35,908 nucleotides of DNA from Pseudomonadota bacterium (GTDB lineage Bacteria; Pseudomonadota; Gammaproteobacteria; Pseudomonadales; Halieaceae), in the NCBI GenBank assembly GCA_015222725.1, contig JADFVW010000052.1, forward strand, positions 1 through 35,908, read 5' to 3'. The notes under the pieces are model-generated. The model ran no database searches, was not told the origin of the DNA, and saw only the letters and a list, made by a program, of their open reading frames with translations. The position numbers and the translations under genes are program-made. This document shows, piece by piece, positions 31,622 to 35,908 of the stretch; the first letter of the stretch is position 1, and each line of letters begins with the position of its first letter.

Positions 31622-31743
31622 GATACGCCGCGACAGTTGTAGTGCTTTGATGGACCGTCTGAGGCCATGGATGGCCGAGGCCGAGCGCACATGGATGTGC
31701 TTGTAGCGTGTCCAGCAAAGCACTACAACTGTCGCGGCGTATC
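31622..31743. repeat. Nested palindromic element (34-bp outer stem, two inner mini-hairpins)
   Basis: The arms 31622-31649 and 31716-31743 are perfect 28-bp inverted repeats; allowing one mismatch the stem extends inward to 34 positions (31622-31655 with 31710-31743). The 54-nt interior holds two smaller palindromes, GGCCAT-GG-ATGGCC at 31663-31676 and GCACAT-GG-ATGTGC at 31687-31700, which share a CATGGATG core and are 24 bp apart. The whole would fold into a cruciform or three-hairpin RNA. It occupies most of the gap between convergent hldE and the aldo/keto reductase gene. It resembles the REP/BIME class of extragenic repeats; there is no transposase ORF. Only one copy was seen in this window. 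Confidence 0.9.
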
Positions 31744-31753
31744 GCTACCCAAC

Positions 31754-32539
31754 TTAAAAAATAACCCGCTTCGCAGCCAACACATTCGCCTCCAGATGCT
31801 CCGGTGTAATCGTGCCAATAATCGCCGAGCTTGTACCGGGGTGGGCGAAAATCAAATCCATGCTGGCCTGTACCGGATCATCGTAGTCTTTGGCGAGATG
31901 ACCACTGGCCAGCGCTTTTTTGATCAGTGCTCCCTTGCCCAGGCGTGCACACTCATCCAGTACTTTTTCTTCATCACGATATGCGAGATTGTAAGTCAGC
32001 ATTACAATATCGCTGGCCGCCGCCGCGGCAATTCCGCCATCCACGGTTTTGGTGGACATGCCGAAGGCTCGGATCAGGCCTCTTTGTTTAATGGCTTCCA
32101 GCGCCTGCAAGGTGCCAAGGTGATTGATGATGTCCAGGTCATTGCCGTCGGAGTGCACCAGAACCATGTCGATATAATCGGTCTCCAGGTGCTGCAGGCT
32201 TCTCTCAATGGAAAACTCGACGTGCTCGGGAGAGAAGTCGAAATGTGATTCTCCGTCGCAAAACTCCTCGCCGACCTTGCTGCAAATCAGCCAGTCTTTT
32301 CGCTGGCCCCTTAGTAGCGGGCCCAGGCGTTGCTCACTTTTTCCATAGGCAGGCGCGGTGTCGATCAGGTTGATACCAAGACTTCTTGCCTGGGTGAGCA
32401 GGGCGGTAGCGGCCCGGTCGTCCGGGATGGTGAAGCCCTCGGGATATTTTACGCCCTGGTCGCGGCCCAGCTTTACGGTGCCAAGCCCCAGGGCGCTGAC
32501 GACCATTCCGGTGTTTCCCAGGGGCCTCATCCAGCTCAT
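31754..32539 (-). CDS. Aldo/keto reductase
   Basis: A 261-residue NADPH-dependent oxidoreductase of the AKR superfamily with the complete catalytic tetrad: Asp60 and Tyr65 in INLIDTAPAYGKSE, Lys88 in ICSKVGEEF and His129 in MVLVHSDG. The N-terminal RPLGNTGMVVSALGLGTVKLG is typical of the AKR11/12-like branch. The C-terminal PGTSSAIIGTITPEHLEAN binds the cofactor phosphate. It is coupled to the upstream FAD oxidoreductase by an ATGA overlap (32536-32539). The carbonyl substrate is unknown. The nested palindrome lies just past its stop codon. Confidence 0.9.
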   Translation of the reverse strand: MSWMRPLGNTGMVVSALGLGTVKLGRDQGVKYPEGFTIPDDRAATALLTQARSLGINLIDTAPAYGKSEQRLGPLLRGQRKDWLICSKVGEEFCDGESHFDFSPEHVEFSIERSLQHLETDYIDMVLVHSDGNDLDIINHLGTLQALEAIKQRGLIRAFGMSTKTVDGGIAAAAASDIVMLTYNLAYRDEEKVLDECARLGKGALIKKALASGHLAKDYDDPVQASMDLIFAHPGTSSAIIGTITPEHLEANVLAAKRVIF

Positions 32540-33726
32540 GCGAACAAACTGTCCCAGGGAGCAGGTGCAAATCCGGGGCGCCCGAGATCGCTCAACAGCG
32601 ACAGCTCGGGTTGGTGCCGTGGTTGGATGTTCAGGGCCGCCAGCTTTGTTTCGATGGCGTCTGCCAGGTTGGGGCTCAGGGTCAGTTTTGTCGGCCAGGC
32701 GGCCAGCACATTATCCAGGCCCACGACGGGGGCAACGAAGGCCTGATCGGGTTTTAGCAAGTTGGACTGTTTTGGTTCTGCTCTATCGATTTTGAGTGTG
32801 CGCCACTGGCTTTCACCAAAATCCAGCCATGGGAATAGCTGGCTCAGCTCTCGTTTCGCCTTCGCAATCAAAACAGCCGGCTCATCGTTTACACCCTCTG
32901 TAGCCAGGTCGCCCCCCAGGTACCAGATGGCCTGCCCATCGCTACTGCGGTGGCTCGAAATGGTCAGTCGCGGAGAGGGGTTGCTACCCATGGCGTGGGC
33001 GTACAGCACCTCGGGATATTGATGCTTGACGATAACTTGTTGCAGGGGCCTGCGCTGCATGGCGGGCCCGGGGGCACCCAGTTGTTCAATCAACGTCTCG
33101 TTGCCCGTGCCTGCGGTAAGCAACAAACATTCGGGGCTGATACGACACCCTGGTAATAACAGGCTGGCCTTTCCATTGTCCCGCTCCAGCTTTGCTTGCT
33201 GCCAGTCTATTTTGAAAATAGCCTCGCGATGACGTTGCGCCAGGACTTCGACCAGGGAGGGGACATCCAGTACCAGGTCGACCAGGCGATAAACCTGCCC
33301 CCTGAACTGAGGGTCTCGCAGGGGCAGCGGATAGTTTTCGGCTTGCAGTTTCTCAACGCGCCCGCGCAGCATTTTACTGGCAAAAAAGGAGGTAAAACGG
33401 GATGTCAGGGAGGCGCCGGACCAGAGGAAAAAATCCTCACTCAGCACCCGCGTTCCCCGCAGGTCAACCTTCCCCTCGCCCTGCAAACAACGTCGCCAGA
33501 GGTCGGGCATGGCTGAAATAGCTTCGGAGCCACCGCTGAGAGACCCACCCAGGGCATATTTTACGCCGCCGTGGATCATGCCCTGGGAAGCAATGGTCTG
33601 GTAGCCACCCAGGCTCTCCTGCTCGAACAAAATCGCGCTGTAGCCACTATTTCGCAGCTGGTTGAGAGCCCAGAGCCCGGCGATGCCGCCACCGATAATA
33701 GCAATGTCTGTCTGCAGGTCCTGCAA
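32536..33726 (-). CDS. FAD-dependent oxidoreductase (DAO family)
   Basis: A 396-residue flavoprotein with an N-terminal Rossmann dinucleotide-binding motif IAIIGGGIAGLWALNQL (8-24, GGGIAG) and EQESLGGYQTIASQGMIHGGVKYALGG, the isoalloxazine-contacting segment of the D-amino-acid oxidase/glycerol-3-phosphate dehydrogenase family. A later LLTAGTGNETLIEQLG marks the second FAD-binding strand. No membrane segment or secretion signal is seen. The start is a TTG at 33726; an in-frame stop lies six codons upstream and no ATG precedes the Rossmann motif. It is translated ahead of, and coupled to, the aldo/keto reductase gene, so the two may act on the same metabolite. The substrate is unknown. Confidence 0.82.
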   Translation of the reverse strand: MQDLQTDIAIIGGGIAGLWALNQLRNSGYSAILFEQESLGGYQTIASQGMIHGGVKYALGGSLSGGSEAISAMPDLWRRCLQGEGKVDLRGTRVLSEDFFLWSGASLTSRFTSFFASKMLRGRVEKLQAENYPLPLRDPQFRGQVYRLVDLVLDVPSLVEVLAQRHREAIFKIDWQQAKLERDNGKASLLLPGCRISPECLLLTAGTGNETLIEQLGAPGPAMQRRPLQQVIVKHQYPEVLYAHAMGSNPSPRLTISSHRSSDGQAIWYLGGDLATEGVNDEPAVLIAKAKRELSQLFPWLDFGESQWRTLKIDRAEPKQSNLLKPDQAFVAPVVGLDNVLAAWPTKLTLSPNLADAIETKLAALNIQPRHQPELSLLSDLGRPGFAPAPWDSLFA

Positions 33727-33916
33727 GGTTACGGAATCCGGCTAGAAAGTATAAAAGCGATTATAGCCTGAATCGCGTATTTGGGTTTAAATGGGTTAAT
33801 TGACGAAAGACGAACTATCGGCATCCCCCTTGCAATTGGCGTGAGGAGCGCGGCACCGCCCGCTTTTCAATAAATGCACTGCCTCTAACGGTAGTCGTCG
33901 TTCACAGGAGCCCAAA
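33727..33916. other. Intergenic region between divergent FAD oxidoreductase and waaA
   Basis: This 190-bp gap serves both genes. On the minus strand it has a perfect TATAAT (33760-33765) and a TATACT (33748-33753). On the plus strand I see TTGACG near 33802 and TTGCAA near 33830 but no -10 at the right distance, so the waaA promoter is not resolved. The waaA Shine-Dalgarno AGGAG is at 33906-33910. Confidence 0.4.
33760..33765 (-). promoter_or_regulatory. Candidate -10 box for the FAD oxidoreductase/aldo-keto reductase pair
   Basis: A perfect TATAAT lies 34-39 bp upstream of the TTG start. The -35 region has no good match. A second hexamer, TATACT, follows 12 bp downstream and could be an alternative. 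Confidence 0.38.
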
Positions 33917-35200
33917 ATGCGCTTGATCTACAGCGCCCTATTTTACTGCCTGATACCTATCATTGTGCTGCGTATGTTGCTTCGCTCGCGCATTGCACCG
34001 GCCTACCGACAGCGTATGGCCGAGCGCCTGGGTTTCTTCAAGGGCGGTAGGAGTGGCGATACCAGACCTGCTATCTGGGTACACGCTGTCTCCGTGGGGG
34101 AATCGCTGGCTGCGGCGCCTTTAATCGAGGACCTGTTGGCAAGTTACCCCGGGCATCGCCTGGTAGTGACCACCACCACCCCCACAGGTTCTGAGCGGGT
34201 GAAAGCACTCTTTGGCGACCGCGTTTTCCACGTCTATTCTCCCTGGGACACGCCCGGTGCGGTTAAGCGCTTTTTGAGGAAAACCAAACCCGAACTTCTG
34301 CTCATTATGGAAACAGAACTGTGGCCGAATATGCTGCACTACAGCCGCAAAGCGGGGTGTCATATTGTGCTGGCAAATGCGCGCTTGTCGCAACGCTCTG
34401 CGGAAGGTTATGCCCGTTTTGCGAGCCTCACGCGGGGCATGCTGGCCCAGTTAAACATAGTGGCCTGCCAGGCCCGGGCAGATGGTGATCGCTTCTTGTC
34501 CCTGGGCCTTCAGCCCAGCCAGTTGGATGTGACGGGAAGCATTAAGTTTGATCTGGAACTGGACGGAGAGTTGCGCGACGCTGCGGAGAAATTACGGCAG
34601 GCCTGGGGTATGTCCCAACGCAGTATTATTGTGGCAGCCAGCACCCATCCCGGAGAGGATGAGCAAATTCTCGCGGCCTTTACCCGGATTCGTCAGAGTG
34701 TAGACAATTGCCTGTTGGTTATCGTGCCGCGGCATCCCGAGCGCTTTGACGCGGTCTATCAGCTGTGTATCGACGCGGGTTGGAGTGTACAACGCAGATC
34801 CAGTGGCATTGCCCCGGGCCCTGGGGATGACATTGTACTAGGCGATACCATGGGCGAGTTATTGTTGCTTCTTAGCGCTGCAACAGTGGCTGTGATTGGG
34901 GGAAGCCTGGTAAATCATGGCGGTCATAATGTGTTGGAGGCATCCGCCTGGGGAGTTCCCGTCGTCACCGGCCCCTATATGTTTAACTTTTCTGAAATCA
35001 GTGATTTGCTGGTGTCAGCGGGGGCGATGACACGGTTGGCCGACCCAGAGGAACTGGCTGATTGCCTCACCGAGCTGCTGGCAAGTCCCAAGAGGCGGCG
35101 TGAAATGGGTGAGGCGGGGCAGCAGGTGGTTGCGGATAACCGAGGCGCAAAAAAACAACTGCTTGAGTTAATCGATACGCAAATCAGTTCAGCTACTTAG
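33917..35200 (+). CDS. waaA: 3-deoxy-D-manno-octulosonic acid (Kdo) transferase
   Basis: Transfers Kdo from CMP-Kdo to lipid IVA at the inner face of the cytoplasmic membrane, the first step of LPS core assembly. The N-terminal hydrophobic anchor (LIYSALFYCLIPIIVLRML) is followed by WVHAVSVGESLAAAPLI, with the catalytic Glu62. Other marks are TTTTPTGSERV, METELWPNML, VAASTHPGEDEQIL, VPRHPERFD and GGSLVNHGGHNVLEASAWGVPVVTGP. At 427 residues it has the normal length. The AGGAG Shine-Dalgarno six bases before the ATG is strong. It overlaps the convergent TolC-family gene by 8 bp. Whether it adds one or two Kdo residues cannot be told from sequence. Confidence 0.96.
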   Translation: MRLIYSALFYCLIPIIVLRMLLRSRIAPAYRQRMAERLGFFKGGRSGDTRPAIWVHAVSVGESLAAAPLIEDLLASYPGHRLVVTTTTPTGSERVKALFGDRVFHVYSPWDTPGAVKRFLRKTKPELLLIMETELWPNMLHYSRKAGCHIVLANARLSQRSAEGYARFASLTRGMLAQLNIVACQARADGDRFLSLGLQPSQLDVTGSIKFDLELDGELRDAAEKLRQAWGMSQRSIIVAASTHPGEDEQILAAFTRIRQSVDNCLLVIVPRHPERFDAVYQLCIDAGWSVQRRSSGIAPGPGDDIVLGDTMGELLLLLSAATVAVIGGSLVNHGGHNVLEASAWGVPVVTGPYMFNFSEISDLLVSAGAMTRLADPEELADCLTELLASPKRRREMGEAGQQVVADNRGAKKQLLELIDTQISSAT

Positions 35201-35908
35201 TACTTGCCGCGGTGGGAGCCGGTGGTGTTTCCAAATAAGCGTCGAGGTTGTTGATGTCCTCCGGGCTTAACAGGCCCGCCTGTTCCTTCAGGCGCAGAAT
35301 ATCGAGAATATAGTCATAGCGCGTATTGGCATAGTCACGCTCGGCGGAAAACAGGGTGTTTTGCGCATTGAGCACGTCCACAACGTTCCGTGTACCCACT
35401 TCATAACCGGCCTGGGTGGCATCCAGCGCACTGCGGGAGGACACGATGCTCTGTTTGCGTGCCGCGACCCGGGATACGTCGCTGATCACGGTCATGTGCA
35501 GTGAGCGGGTATTGGTTACCACGTTGCGAGACAAGTTGATGCGGTTTTCCCGGCTGGCATTAAAATCCTGTGCAGCCCGGCGACGGTTGGAGCTGATGGC
35601 GCCGCCGCTGTACAGGGGAAGGTCGAGGCGAATTTGCCAGGTGTTGAGCTCTACATCGTTATCTGGTGGAATGTCAAAAGCTGTTTCTGGTAAGCGAGTA
35701 AGGTCACCTTCCGTGCTGTAGTCAGAATAAGCGTAGTTGCCGCTCACGGTGGGGGCGTGGACCATCTTGTTTGCCTTGGCATTCTGTCGAGCAGCTTCTT
35801 CGCCATAGCGTGCAGCGAGTAGGGAAAAGTTATTCTCCATGGCAAAGTCTACCCAGGCCGCTCTATCTAAAGGGTCTGGCATTTTTATGGCGAAATCTTC
35901 CTGCAGCA
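35193..35908 (-). CDS. tolC: TolC-family outer-membrane efflux/secretion protein, C-terminal half (partial)
   Basis: The reading frame is open to the end of the window, so the N-terminal half is missing. The visible ~238 residues match the second structural repeat of TolC: WVDFAMENNFSLLAARYGEEAARQNAKANK, a VSGNYAYSDYS strand, WQIRLDLPLYSGGAISSNRRRAAQDF, then RNVVTNTRSLHMTVISDVSRVAARKQSI and ALDATQAGYEVGTRNVVDVLNAQNTLFSAERDYANTRYDYI, which is the classic equatorial helix region. TolC forms a trimeric channel across the outer membrane and periplasm for drug efflux and type I secretion. The C-terminal tail is short and Pro/Ala-rich. Its gene converges on waaA with an 8-bp overlap. The symbol is assigned by family; another outer-membrane factor is possible. 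Confidence 0.88.
   Translation of the reverse strand, partial: LQEDFAIKMPDPLDRAAWVDFAMENNFSLLAARYGEEAARQNAKANKMVHAPTVSGNYAYSDYSTEGDLTRLPETAFDIPPDNDVELNTWQIRLDLPLYSGGAISSNRRRAAQDFNASRENRINLSRNVVTNTRSLHMTVISDVSRVAARKQSIVSSRSALDATQAGYEVGTRNVVDVLNAQNTLFSAERDYANTRYDYILDILRLKEQAGLLSPEDINNLDAYLETPPAPTAASTK

Noticed and set aside
31622-31743. Integron attC site or IS terminal inverted repeats
   Set aside because: There is no paired GTTRRRY core, no integrase or transposase ORF, and no flanking target duplication visible.
31622-31743. Simple intrinsic terminator
   Set aside because: Neither side of the stem is followed by a U-tract and the interior has ordered sub-hairpins unlike terminators.
31667-32248. 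193-codon plus-strand ORF starting inside the palindromic element
   Set aside because: It is antisense to the well-supported aldo/keto reductase; its start in the repeat is coincidental.
1-35908. CRISPR arrays, tRNA or rRNA genes, prophage or plasmid replication genes
   Set aside because: No regularly spaced short repeats, cloverleaf-like sequences, rRNA motifs or phage/replication proteins were seen on either strand.

Overview
The window is a compact stretch of a moderately GC-rich gammaproteobacterial chromosome. That call rests on the combination of glnE, waaF-waaC-waaG-waaP, hldE and waaA with a TolC-type outer-membrane protein, which implies a Gram-negative cell with a heptose/Kdo lipopolysaccharide (LPS) core. 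A marine lineage such as the Cellvibrionales/Halieaceae would fit the sulfotransferase-type genes, but this is inference. Almost every base is coding; neighbouring genes overlap by 1-20 bp or sit within a few tens of bases, and no gap reaches 300 bp. I saw no tRNA, rRNA, insertion sequence, phage gene or CRISPR array.

Layout. (1) 1-5071: the 3' end of an Lrp/AsnC regulator converges on a minus-strand series, PhoU-like protein -> PiT phosphate transporter -> argE -> lipoprotein D-aminoacylase. (2) 5276-15647: a plus-strand series of an orphan GspE/PilB-type ATPase, glnE, waaF, waaC, waaG, waaP, a second WaaP/Kdo-kinase-like protein and a monoacylglycerol-lipase-like hydrolase. It builds and phosphorylates the inner LPS core. 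(3) 15644-18661: a minus-strand trio of GT-C membrane glycosyltransferase, third LPS-kinase-like protein and sulfotransferase. (4) 18736-24866: the four dTDP-L-rhamnose genes, split into rfbD-rfbB (plus) and rfbC-rfbA (minus). The two halves converge on an insert holding an AT-rich sulfotransferase-like gene and a larger P-loop protein with a tandemly duplicated C-terminal unit. (5) 25066-28119: a translationally coupled trio of GT4 glycosyltransferase, SAM methyltransferase and an alpha/alpha-barrel protein with QW-like repeats. (6) 28112-29994: a minus-strand series of methyltransferase, DUF3224 protein, Fe-S-type uracil-DNA glycosylase and VF530-type DNA-binding protein. (7) 30170-31594: hldE, followed by a striking nested palindrome. 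(8) 31754-33726: aldo/keto reductase coupled to an FAD oxidoreductase. (9) 33917-35908: waaA converging on the C-terminal half of a TolC-family protein that runs off the window.

Read together, the central ~28 kb is a cell-surface polysaccharide locus. HldE makes ADP-heptose, WaaA adds Kdo, WaaC/F/G build the core, three kinase-fold proteins could phosphorylate it, RfbABCD supply rhamnose, and three sulfotransferase-type proteins may decorate it. The most interesting hypothesis is a sulfated and multiply phosphorylated rhamnose-containing LPS core or O-polysaccharide. The most interesting non-coding element is the 34-bp stem, with one mismatch, that encloses two CATGGATG-core mini-hairpins downstream of hldE.
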